A stretch of DNA of 12,616 nt, taken from positions 1 through 12,616 of the forward strand of contig JACCXR010000341.1 in assembly GCA_013696915.1 (NCBI GenBank), read 5' to 3'. Numbering within the stretch: position 1 is the first letter of the stretch; every line of letters starts with the position of its first letter. This stretch comes from Euzebyaceae bacterium (GTDB lineage Bacteria; Actinomycetota; Nitriliruptoria; Euzebyales; Egibacteraceae). A model generated the notes under the pieces. The model ran no database searches and was not told the DNA's origin. It saw nothing but the letters and a program-made list of their open reading frames with translations. Positions 1 through 5,753 of the stretch are shown in pieces. Position numbers and translations under genes: made by a program.

Positions 1-2
1 GT

Positions 3-251
3 GCCGGGATGCCGGCCGGCGCCGGGGGTGCCGAGATCGCGGCCGGCGCCGGGGTGGCCGAAACGGCGGGCGGCGCCGGCGACGTCACCCGGGAGGCCCG
101 GCCCCCCCGTCCCGTGCGGGAGGCGGACATCCTCAGCCGCCGCGCCCCCCGGGAGCACCCCTTCCTGCCGATCGTCTTCCTCGTGCTCGTGACCGGCGCG
201 GCGCTGACCGTGCTCTACGCGGTGGTCTACGGCCTGCCGCCCGTGCCATGA
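3..251 (+). CDS. C-terminal part of a small single-pass membrane protein (partial, unknown function)
   Basis: The frame is open to the left edge and ends at the TGA at 249-251, so the true start may lie outside the window; an in-frame ATG at 9 is only the first one visible. The visible part begins with an Ala/Gly-rich stretch made of a 9-residue repeat (27-base period, 14-27 and 41-54 nearly identical). It continues with a Pro/Arg-rich segment and ends in one clear hydrophobic helix (about residues 53-73 from ATG 9, running from FLPIVFLVLV to VLYAVVYG) followed by a very short tail. This suggests a low-complexity cytoplasmic linker anchored by one C-terminal membrane span. It lies 34 bases before folC. 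In Streptomyces valS precedes folC and a small DUF4233 membrane protein follows it, so this gene occupies a comparable but not identical slot. I do not recognise the family. Confidence 0.6.
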   Translation, partial: AGMPAGAGGAEIAAGAGVAETAGGAGDVTREARPPRPVREADILSRRAPREHPFLPIVFLVLVTGAALTVLYAVVYGLPPVP

Positions 252-272
252 CCCTGCCCCACCGCCCGCCGG

Positions 273-285
273 TAGGATCCGCGCG
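273..285 (+). promoter_or_regulatory. Candidate leaderless promoter of folC (-10 TAGGAT)
   Basis: TAGGAT at 273-278 fits the actinobacterial -10 pattern TANNNT and is followed by exactly 7 bases and then the ATG at 286, so transcription could begin at the start codon. The same box contains AGGA, which could instead serve as a weak Shine-Dalgarno, so the two readings compete. No clear -35 is visible. Confidence 0.4.
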
Positions 286-1590
286 ATGATCCCCGACGAC
301 GAGGCCGTCCGCGCGCTGTTCGCGCGCCAGCCGAACCGGATGGTCCCCGACCTCGACCGCATCACGACGCTGGCGGAGCTGCTCGGCCGCCCCGACCAGG
401 CCTACCCCTCCATCCACATCAGCGGGACGAACGGCAAGACCAGCACCGCGAACATGGTCGCCTGCCTGCTCGGGGCGCTCGGACTCACCGCCGGCGGGTA
501 CACGTCACCGCACCTGCAGGACGTCGGGGAGCGGATCCGCGTCGCGACGCGGCCGATGACGCGCGAGCAGCTCGCCGCCGGGCTCGCGTACCTCCGGCCG
601 TTCCTCGCCGAGGTCGACGCCCGCCACCCCGACCGCGTGACGTTCTTCGAGGTGTTGACGGCGCTCGCGTTCGTGCACTTCGCCGACGCGCCGGTCGACG
701 TCGGCGTTTTCGAGGTCGGCATGGGTGGGCGGTGGGACGCGACCAATCTCGTCGACGGCCAGGTGGCCGTCCTCACGGGCGTGACGCTCGACCATCCCGA
801 GCTCGGCGCGACCGCGGCCATGGTCGCCGCCGAGAAGGTCGGCATCGTCAAGGACGATGCGGTGGTCGTGTCGGCCGTGCAGGGCCCCGACGTGCGACCG
901 GTCGTCGAAGGGGCCGCCGCTCGCCACCGGGCCCGGCTGGTCGTCGCGGGCCGGGACTTCGGGGTCGCGGCGCGGGAGCGCGCGGTCGGCGGGCAGCGGC
1001 TCCACCTGCGAGGGGTGACCGGCGACGTACAGGAGGTCTTCCTCCCGCTGTTCGGCGAGCATCAGGCGGCCAACGCCGCCTGTGCGCTGGCCGCCGTCGA
1101 GGGCTTCCTCGGCTTTGCCGGCGGGCTGGACGCCGAGGTCGTGCGCGCCGGCTTCGCGGCGGTGCGCTCGCCAGGGCGTCTGGAGGTGGTCCGGCGCATC
1201 GGGATGGCGCCGGTCGTCCTCGACGGCGCCCACAACCCCGCGGGCGCCCGCGCGCTGGCCACCGCCCTCGCTGCCGAGTTCCGCCACCGGCACCGCGTCC
1301 TGGTCCTCGGCGTCCTGGCGGACAAGGACGTCGAGGCACTCGTCGCCGAGCTGCTGCCCGTGGCCGACCACGTCGTCGTCACCGAGCCGCCCAGCAGCCG
1401 GGCCGCCACGACGGACCGGCTGGAGAAGGCGGTCCGCACGGCCGGGCGCACCGTCGAGGTCGCCGCCGACATCCCCACCGCCATCGACCTCGCGTCCGGC
1501 CTCGCGACCGACGAGGACGCCGTCGTCGTCACCGGCTCGCTCTACACCGTCGGGGCGGCGCGCGACGCGCTGGGGCTGGAGCCGGCGTGA
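286..1590 (+). CDS. folC: Bifunctional folylpolyglutamate synthase / dihydrofolate synthase
   Basis: FolC is a cytoplasmic Mur-ligase-family enzyme that adds glutamate to dihydropteroate and/or tetrahydrofolates using ATP. The 434-residue length is normal for the family. The P-loop SGTNGKTS is at residues 46-53 and the SPHL element that follows it in the family is near residue 66. The central FEVGMGGRWDATN segment (about 144-156) and LDHPELG, a form of the conserved LDH segment, follow. DGAHNPAG at 313-320, in the Mur-ligase C-terminal domain, is diagnostic. The ATG at 286 is chosen because it gives a full-length N-terminus and sits behind TAGGAT. The next gene, ndk, starts 70 bases after the stop, as in Streptomyces where folC and ndk are close together. 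Identification is secure; which of the two activities predominates cannot be read from sequence. Confidence 0.95.
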   Translation: MIPDDEAVRALFARQPNRMVPDLDRITTLAELLGRPDQAYPSIHISGTNGKTSTANMVACLLGALGLTAGGYTSPHLQDVGERIRVATRPMTREQLAAGLAYLRPFLAEVDARHPDRVTFFEVLTALAFVHFADAPVDVGVFEVGMGGRWDATNLVDGQVAVLTGVTLDHPELGATAAMVAAEKVGIVKDDAVVVSAVQGPDVRPVVEGAAARHRARLVVAGRDFGVAARERAVGGQRLHLRGVTGDVQEVFLPLFGEHQAANAACALAAVEGFLGFAGGLDAEVVRAGFAAVRSPGRLEVVRRIGMAPVVLDGAHNPAGARALATALAAEFRHRHRVLVLGVLADKDVEALVAELLPVADHVVVTEPPSSRAATTDRLEKAVRTAGRTVEVAADIPTAIDLASGLATDEDAVVVTGSLYTVGAARDALGLEPA

Positions 1591-1646
1591 ACCGCGCCGA
1601 CGCCGCGCCGGGCCGCCGCGGTTGGCGCGCCGATCGCCGGCGCGTC

Positions 1647-1660
1647 TAGCCTGCCGCGTC
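1647..1660 (+). promoter_or_regulatory. Candidate leaderless promoter of ndk (-10 TAGCCT)
   Basis: TAGCCT at 1647-1652 fits TANNNT and is followed by 8 bases before the ATG at 1661. TTGGCG at 1622-1627 is a possible -35 with a 19-base spacer. There is no Shine-Dalgarno before this ATG, which favours leaderless initiation. The same hexamer and spacing recur before pbp2. Confidence 0.5.
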
Positions 1661-2068
1661 ATGAGCGAGCGCACCCTGATCCTGGTCAAGCCCGACGGCG
1701 TCCGCCGGCGCCTCGTCGGCGAGGTCATCGGCCGCATCGAGCGCAAGGGCCTGGAGATCTCGGCCATGGAGCTGCGGACCATCTCCCGCGACACCGCCGA
1801 GCAGCACTACGCCGAGCACGCCGGCAAGCCGTTCTACGGCGAGCTCGTGTCGTTCATCACCGGCGGGCCGCTGGTGGCCATGATCGTCGAGGGCCCGGAC
1901 GCGGTCCGTTCGATGCGCGGCCTCATGGGGGCGACGAACCCGGTCGACGCGGCCCCCGGGAGCCTGCGGGGAGACTTCGCGACCGTCATCGGCGAGAACA
2001 TCGTCCACGGCTCGGACTCCACGGAGAACGGCGAGCGGGAGATCGCGATCTTCTTCCCCGGCGGGTAG
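1661..2068 (+). CDS. ndk: Nucleoside diphosphate kinase
   Basis: Ndk transfers the gamma phosphate of ATP to nucleoside diphosphates through a phosphohistidine and so balances the NTP and dNTP pools. The protein is 135 residues, the standard length. It starts MSERTLILVKPDG, with the nucleotide-binding lysine at K10, and the catalytic histidine is H116 in the signature NIVHGSD (113-119). The conserved GATNP motif is also present. The ATG at 1661 is chosen over an in-frame extension back into folC because the family N-terminus begins here. It lies between folC and the radC-like/mre genes, as in other actinobacteria, and a hairpin directly after the stop probably ends the transcript. Confidence 0.97.
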   Translation: MSERTLILVKPDGVRRRLVGEVIGRIERKGLEISAMELRTISRDTAEQHYAEHAGKPFYGELVSFITGGPLVAMIVEGPDAVRSMRGLMGATNPVDAAPGSLRGDFATVIGENIVHGSDSTENGEREIAIFFPGG

Positions 2069-2073
2069 TGGAA

Positions 2074-2106
2074 CCCGTCTGTGGCTTCGTCCACAGCTGC
2101 GACGGG
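2074..2106 (+). terminator. Hairpin after ndk, probable terminator without a T-tract
   Basis: CCCGTC at 2074-2079 pairs with GACGGG at 2101-2106. Inside it TGTGG (2080-2084) pairs with CCACA (2091-2095) around the loop cttcgt, leaving a 5-base bulge on the 3' side. It starts 5 bases after the ndk stop. No run of T follows, as is common in high-GC actinobacteria, so this is a candidate terminator or mRNA 3' stabiliser. Confidence 0.5.
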
Positions 2107-2140
2107 CTGGGTCTGGTCGACAGCGGCACCTCTGCGGGAG

Positions 2141-2167
2141 CCTGACGGCCCGCCCGGCTGTCAGGAG
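2141..2167 (+). promoter_or_regulatory. Hairpin overlapping the Shine-Dalgarno of the radC-like gene
   Basis: CCTGACGGCC (2141-2150) pairs with GGCTGTCAGG (2156-2165) around the 5-base loop cgccc: ten pairs, one of them G-U. The Shine-Dalgarno AGGAG is at 2163-2167, five bases before the GTG at 2173, so the stem covers its first three bases. This could lower translation of the downstream gene or act as part of a terminator. The pairing is directly visible; a regulatory role is inference. Confidence 0.45.
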
Positions 2168-2172
2168 CCCCC

Positions 2173-2625
2173 GTGACGTCGCTGCTCACCTGCCCGATCT
2201 GCGCGCCGGACCCCGCCAGCGCCTTCCGCCCCGGCCCGCCGGACGGCCGCCCGCAGGTGACGTCGCCCGAGGACGCGGCCGCCCTGGTCGTGCCGCTGCT
2301 CGCCGGCCGGGACCGCGAGCACTGCCTGCTCGTGACGCTGGACTCCAAGCACCGGTTGATCGCCGTCGGCGCCGTGTCCGTCGGCAGCGTCGACCACACC
2401 TTCATGGGCCCCCGCGAGGTGTACCGGGACGCGCTGCTGCAGGGCGCCTCGGCGATCTTCCTCGCCCACAACCACCCCAGCGGCGACCCCACCCCGAGCC
2501 CCGACGACCGCCAGGTGACGCGCCGGCTCGCGCAGGCTGGCGCGACCCTGGGCGTCGACCTGCTCGACCACCTCGTCGTCGGCGACCCGGACTGGGCGAG
2601 CCTGGCCCGCGACGGCGTCCTCTAG
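2173..2625 (+). CDS. RadC-like JAB/MPN-domain protein lacking the N-terminal helix-hairpin-helix part
   Basis: The 150-residue protein matches the JAB/MPN (JAMM-type) half of RadC. The metal-binding motif is H99-N-H101-P-S-G-D followed by S109-P-D-D112, the HxH(x7)SxxD pattern, and an upstream PREVYRDAL segment carries the conserved glutamate. Full RadC is about 220-230 residues with a helix-hairpin-helix region, which is absent here; in its place the N-terminus has CPIC (residues 7-10) and a Pro-rich linker. The start GTG at 2173 has AGGAG five bases upstream. RadC proteins were once called DNA repair factors, but their enzymatic role is unsettled; the JAMM residues suggest a Zn-dependent hydrolase fold. 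radC beside mreBCD is also seen in Bacillus. Domain call is firm, function unknown. Confidence 0.85.
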   Translation: MTSLLTCPICAPDPASAFRPGPPDGRPQVTSPEDAAALVVPLLAGRDREHCLLVTLDSKHRLIAVGAVSVGSVDHTFMGPREVYRDALLQGASAIFLAHNHPSGDPTPSPDDRQVTRRLAQAGATLGVDLLDHLVVGDPDWASLARDGVL

Positions 2626-2648
2626 ACCACGCGGTGCGGCGCCCCCGA

Positions 2649-2692
2649 CGTTCGAAGGGTCGGCGCAGCAGTCGGCGCCTAACCTTCGAACG
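2649..2692. repeat. 44-base imperfect palindrome, copy 1
   Basis: The outer arms CGTTCGAAGG (2649-2658) and CCTTCGAACG (2683-2692) are perfectly complementary over 10 bases, and the inner arms GGCGC (2662-2666) and GCGCC (2675-2679) add five more pairs. Overall 17 of 22 symmetric positions pair. The centre also contains a direct repeat, GTCGGCGC at 2659-2666 and 2671-2678. The right half carries TAACCT (2680-2685), 7 bases before an ATG at 2693. No T-run follows, so a standard intrinsic terminator is unlikely. A second copy lies exactly 110 bases downstream. Confidence 0.85.
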
Positions 2693-2758
2693 ATGCGCCC
2701 CGGCGCTGGCACCCCGCGTGCGGCCGCGCGCGCCGGCCCGGAACGGCGCGATCTGCAC

Positions 2759-2802
2759 CGTTTGAAGGGTCGGCGCAGCAGTCGGCGCCTAACCTTCGAA
2801 CG
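2759..2802. repeat. 44-base imperfect palindrome, copy 2
   Basis: This copy is identical to the one at 2649-2692 except for C to T at 2763. The changed base faces G2798, so the arm can still form a G-U pair in RNA but is no longer a perfect DNA palindrome. The direct repeat GTCGGCGC and the TAACCT box (2790-2795) are retained, but no ATG follows here. Weak similarity between 2694-2709 and 2804-2819 suggests the duplicated unit was once slightly longer than the palindrome. Confidence 0.85.
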
Positions 2803-2868
2803 ACGCGGCCGGGGACTGGACGCACGGTCGTGTCTATCCGGCCGATCCGGGCGGTCTGCGGGCGTGGC

Positions 2869-2874
2869 TAGACT
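2869..2874 (+). promoter_or_regulatory. Candidate -10 box of an mreB promoter (TAGACT)
   Basis: TAGACT fits the TANNNT actinobacterial -10 consensus, with a TG three bases upstream of the hexamer. A start point near 2881 would give mreB a leader of about 140 bases. No convincing -35 is visible. It lies downstream of the two palindromes and is the best SigA-like match in the gap. Confidence 0.35.
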
Positions 2875-2963
2875 GCTTCAGGGCCGGTGTGCCGGGCCGG
2901 CGCGGCGCGATGCACCACGGCACGGGCTCGGCGCGCACCACGGCGACGATGGCTCGCGCAGGA

Positions 2964-2991
2964 CCCGCCGGGCGCTTCCCCCGCCGGCGGG
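2964..2991 (+). promoter_or_regulatory. Hairpin in the mreB leader
   Basis: CCCGCCGG (2964-2971) pairs perfectly with CCGGCGGG (2984-2991) across a 12-base loop. It ends 16 bases before the GAGAGGG Shine-Dalgarno (3008-3014), leaving the ribosome-binding site free. It could stabilise or modulate the mreB mRNA leader. Confidence 0.4.
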
Positions 2992-3019
2992 CGACCGATT
3001 TCCCCCCGAGAGGGCGCGG

Positions 3020-4072
3020 ATGTCACAGAACTTCTCCACCGCCTTCCAGTTCTTCGGCCGCGACATCGCGGTCGACCTCGGCACGGCCAACACCCTGGTC
3101 TACGTGCGGGGACGGGGCATCGTGCTGAACGAGCCGTCCGTGGTCGCCATCAACACCCGGACCGGGGCGATCCTCGCGGTCGGCTCCGAGGCGAAGCGCA
3201 TGATCGGCCGCACGCCCGGCCACATCGTCGCCATCCGCCCCCTGAAGGACGGCGTGATCGCCGACTTCGACGTCACCGAGAAGATGCTCCGCTACTTCAT
3301 CCAGAAGGTGCACCGCCGCAGCTACATGACCTTCCTCAACAAGCCGCGGGTGGTCGTCTGCGTGCCCTCGGGGATCACCGGTGTCGAGCAGCGTGCGGTG
3401 GAGGAGGCATCGATCCAGGCGGGCGCGCGCGCCGCGTACATCATCGAGGAGCCGATGGCGGCTGCCATCGGCGCGGGGCTGCCCGTCCACGAGCCGGCCG
3501 GCAACATGGTCGTCGACATGGGCGGTGGCACCACCGAGGTCGCCGTGATCTCCCTCGGCGGCATCGTGACGAGCGCGTCGATCCGGATCGGCGGGGACGA
3601 GCTCGACGAGGCGATCATCAACTACGTGAAGAAGGAGTACTCGCTGATGCTCGGCGAGCGCACCGCCGAGGAGATCAAGATGGCGATCGGCAGCGCGTTC
3701 CCGCTGCCGGACGAGAGCCACGCGGAGATCCGCGGCCGCGACCTCGTCAGCGGGCTGCCGAAGACGATCATCATCAGCGCCGAGGAGGTGCGCCGCGCGA
3801 TCGAGGAGCCGGTCAACTCCATCGTCGACGCCGTCAAGAACACGCTCGACCGGACGCCGCCCGAGCTCGCGGCCGACATCATGGACAAGGGCATCGTGCT
3901 GACCGGCGGTGGCGCGCTGCTCCAGGGGCTCGACGAGCGCCTCAAGCACGAGACCGGCATGCCGATCCACGCCGCGGAGACCCCGCTGCACTCCGTCGCG
4001 ATCGGCTCCGGCAAGTGCCTCGAGGAGTTCGAGGCGCTCAAGCGCGTCCTGATCTCGAGCTCCCGTCACTGA
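3020..4072 (+). CDS. mreB: Rod-shape-determining actin homologue MreB
   Basis: MreB forms membrane-bound ATP-dependent filaments that orient the elongasome during lateral-wall growth. The 350-residue product has the actin-fold motifs in order: phosphate-1 DLGTANT starting at D19, phosphate-2 DMGGGTTE starting at D166, and the adenosine motif GIVLTGGG at 291-298. The N-terminal SQNFSTAFQFFG is plausibly the amphipathic membrane-binding helix. The ATG at 3020 is chosen because GAGAGGG (3008-3014) precedes it by five bases and the family N-terminus starts here. The frame is open upstream to an ATG at 2693, but that extension is Arg/Pro/Gly-rich and unlike MreB. mreC begins 24 bases after the stop, so the genes are probably co-transcribed. 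Confidence 0.97.
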   Translation: MSQNFSTAFQFFGRDIAVDLGTANTLVYVRGRGIVLNEPSVVAINTRTGAILAVGSEAKRMIGRTPGHIVAIRPLKDGVIADFDVTEKMLRYFIQKVHRRSYMTFLNKPRVVVCVPSGITGVEQRAVEEASIQAGARAAYIIEEPMAAAIGAGLPVHEPAGNMVVDMGGGTTEVAVISLGGIVTSASIRIGGDELDEAIINYVKKEYSLMLGERTAEEIKMAIGSAFPLPDESHAEIRGRDLVSGLPKTIIISAEEVRRAIEEPVNSIVDAVKNTLDRTPPELAADIMDKGIVLTGGGALLQGLDERLKHETGMPIHAAETPLHSVAIGSGKCLEEFEALKRVLISSSRH

Positions 4073-4096
4073 CCCGGCCGGCGCCCCGCCAAGCCT

Positions 4097-5023
4097 ATGC
4101 CGCCCGAACGTCGCCGCAGCCGCTCCGTGCTGGCCGTCCTCGTGCTCGTCGCGCTGGTCCTCATCACCGTCGACTACCGCCAGGGCGGCAGCGGCTCGGT
4201 CGCCGCCCTGCAGCGCGGCGCGATGACCGTGTTCGGACCGGTGCAGGACGGTTTCGCGACCGCCGTCCGGCCGATCGGCGGGTTCTTCTCGTCGATCGGG
4301 CAGCTCGGAAGCCTGCGGGCGGAGAACCAGGCGCTCCAGGCCGACCTTGAGGAGCTGCGGCAGGGATCCGTGTCGGTCGCGGCGCTCGAGCAGGAGAACG
4401 CGGAGCTGCGCGCGCTGGTCGGGATGCAGCAGCAGTACCAGCTGGTGACGACGGGCGGCCGCGTCGTCGCGCAGCCCCCCAACGCCTTCGAGTGGTCCGT
4501 CCTGCTCGACGTCGGCGCCGACGACGGGGTCGCCCCGGGGATGGCCGTGGTCAACGCCGGCGGCCTCGTCGGGAAGCTGACCGAGGTGACCCGGACCCAC
4601 TCCCGGGTGCAGCTGCTCACCAGCCCCTCGGCCGGCTACGCCGTGAGGATCGCCGCGACCGGCGAGACCGGCACCCTCTCCGGCCGGGGCGCGCGGCCCT
4701 TCCAGCTCGAGATGTCGGACCCGGAGGCGGCCATTCCGCCCGACGCCGAGGTCGTCACCCACGCCTTCCAGGGCACGGAGATCCCGGACGCCGTCCCGGT
4801 CGGCGTCGTCGAGACGCCGCCCGAGGGCTTCGAGGAGGGTGCGCGCTTCCTCGACGTCCGGCCGTACGTCGACTTCACCCAGCTCGGCGTCGTGCTCGTG
4901 GTGCTCAACGGTCCCCAACAGCCCGAGGAGTTCGACCCCGAGGCGCTGGTCGACGACCCCGAGGCTCCGCGCCCGCCGACCCCCGACCGGTCGGAGGCCG
5001 CTGGTGCCGAGGGAACGGGCTGA
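4097..5023 (+). CDS. mreC: Rod-shape-determining protein MreC
   Basis: MreC is a bitopic membrane protein whose extracytoplasmic part assembles into a scaffold and activates PBP2-RodA. The 308-residue protein has a basic N-terminus, one membrane span (about 10-25), a helical coiled-coil region (about 68-105, rich in LRAENQALQ-type heptads) and then the beta-rich MreC domain, including VVNAGGLVGK and a GxLSG segment. An acidic, Pro-rich tail (about 272-308) follows and looks disordered. The start ATG at 4097 lacks a strong Shine-Dalgarno, so translation probably depends on coupling to mreB. Its stop TGA overlaps the mreD ATG by one base (TGATG at 5021-5025). Confidence 0.93.
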   Translation: MPPERRRSRSVLAVLVLVALVLITVDYRQGGSGSVAALQRGAMTVFGPVQDGFATAVRPIGGFFSSIGQLGSLRAENQALQADLEELRQGSVSVAALEQENAELRALVGMQQQYQLVTTGGRVVAQPPNAFEWSVLLDVGADDGVAPGMAVVNAGGLVGKLTEVTRTHSRVQLLTSPSAGYAVRIAATGETGTLSGRGARPFQLEMSDPEAAIPPDAEVVTHAFQGTEIPDAVPVGVVETPPEGFEEGARFLDVRPYVDFTQLGVVLVVLNGPQQPEEFDPEALVDDPEAPRPPTPDRSEAAGAEGTG

Positions 5024-5577
5024 TGGTCGCGCGCGTGACGATGATGACGGCCGTCCTGCTGACCGCGCTGCTCGTCCAGACGGTCGTGGTGCCAACGTTC
5101 GACGTCCTCGGCTGGCGGGCCGACGTCGTGACGCTGACGGTCGTCGGGCTGGCCCTGGCCGACGGTCCCCCCACCGGCATCCGCTACGGGTTCGCGGCCG
5201 GACTCGCCTCCGACCTGCTGTCCGGCGCGACGCAGCTGGTCGGACTGTCGGCGCTCGTGCTGCTGACGGTGGGCTACGCGGCCGGACTCGCCCGGCGCTA
5301 CCTGGGATCCACCCCCCTCGGGGGGCAGTTCCTCGTCGCGGGAGCCGCCAGCGCCCTGTCGCTCGGGTTGCACGGGGTCCTCGGCATCCTGCTTGACGCA
5401 CAGCAGTCGAGCGGTGGGGCGATCCTCCAGGGCATGCTTGTGGTCGGGCTCTACAACCTGGTGCTCTCCCCGCTGGTGCTGCTGCCGCTTGGGACACTCG
5501 CCCGCCGGTTCCCCGGCAACCCGGCCGCCGGCGCCTCGGCGACGCCGTCCTACCATGGTCGTCCGCCGCGAGCGTGA
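5023..5577 (+). CDS. mreD: Rod-shape-determining membrane protein MreD
   Basis: MreD is a small polytopic membrane protein that works with MreC in the elongasome. The 184-residue product is almost entirely hydrophobic, with about five or six predicted spans (roughly 4-24, 34-52, 56-94 as one or two, 104-126 and 136-162). A short Pro/Ala-rich cytoplasmic tail follows. Sequence conservation in this family is low, so the call rests on size, hydrophobic pattern and position directly after mreC. The ATG at 5023 overlaps the mreC stop by one base, indicating translational coupling. A structured gap of about 175 bases separates it from pbp2. Confidence 0.88.
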   Translation: MVARVTMMTAVLLTALLVQTVVVPTFDVLGWRADVVTLTVVGLALADGPPTGIRYGFAAGLASDLLSGATQLVGLSALVLLTVGYAAGLARRYLGSTPLGGQFLVAGAASALSLGLHGVLGILLDAQQSSGGAILQGMLVVGLYNLVLSPLVLLPLGTLARRFPGNPAAGASATPSYHGRPPRA

Positions 5578-5588
5578 GATGTGAATAG

Positions 5589-5652
5589 CCGAGGCTCGGC
5601 CGAGGCGATTCTCGTGACCTCGGTGGTGCTGGTGGCGGTCGCGCAGCGACCG
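5589..5652 (+). terminator. Cluster of hairpins between mreD and pbp2
   Basis: Three elements are visible. CCGAGGCTCGG (5589-5599) is a near-perfect palindrome. CCGAGG (5600-5605) pairs with CCTCGG (5618-5623). CGGTCGC (5636-5642) pairs with GCGACCG (5646-5652) with a 3-base loop. No T-tract follows. Together with the candidate promoter downstream this suggests partial termination or mRNA processing that splits mreBCD from pbp2-rodA. Confidence 0.4.
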
Positions 5653-5739
5653 TCATGGGGTTGCTGACGCCGGAGTCCCGGGCTCCCGCCGCCCGCACCA
5701 CCCTGCCCGGCGGTCGGCGGCCCGGCGGAGGTGCCGTGA

Positions 5740-5753
5740 TAGCCTCGCTCCCC
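5740..5753 (+). promoter_or_regulatory. Candidate leaderless promoter of pbp2 (-10 TAGCCT)
   Basis: TAGCCT at 5740-5745 is followed by 8 bases and then GTG at 5754, the same hexamer and spacing as before ndk. This supports a leaderless start at 5754. The rival GTG at 5736 has GGAGG (5727-5731) only four bases upstream. Confidence 0.45.

Noticed and set aside
505..1794. Long minus-strand frame opposite folC and ndk
   Set aside because: Shadow of secure genes on the plus strand; composition is repetitive Arg/Asp/Gly and no motif is present.
2649..2692. Palindrome as an intrinsic terminator of the radC-like gene
   Set aside because: No T-run follows either copy, and two near-identical copies 110 bases apart are unusual for a terminator. 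Not fully excluded.
2649..2802. Palindromes as LexA (SOS) boxes
   Set aside because: The half-site CGAAC/GTTCG occurs, but the halves are 20 or more bases apart rather than the 4-base spacing of the Gram-positive SOS box.
2693..3019. In-frame N-terminal extension of MreB
   Set aside because: Arg/Pro/Gly-rich and unlike MreB, while ATG 3020 has a good Shine-Dalgarno and the family N-terminus. Kept only as a low-weight finding because of the -10 spacing.
5655..5753. Longer start for PBP2
   Set aside because: The added residues are Pro/Arg/Gly-rich, and the start at 5754 fits the TAGCCT spacing seen for ndk. GTG 5736 remains possible.
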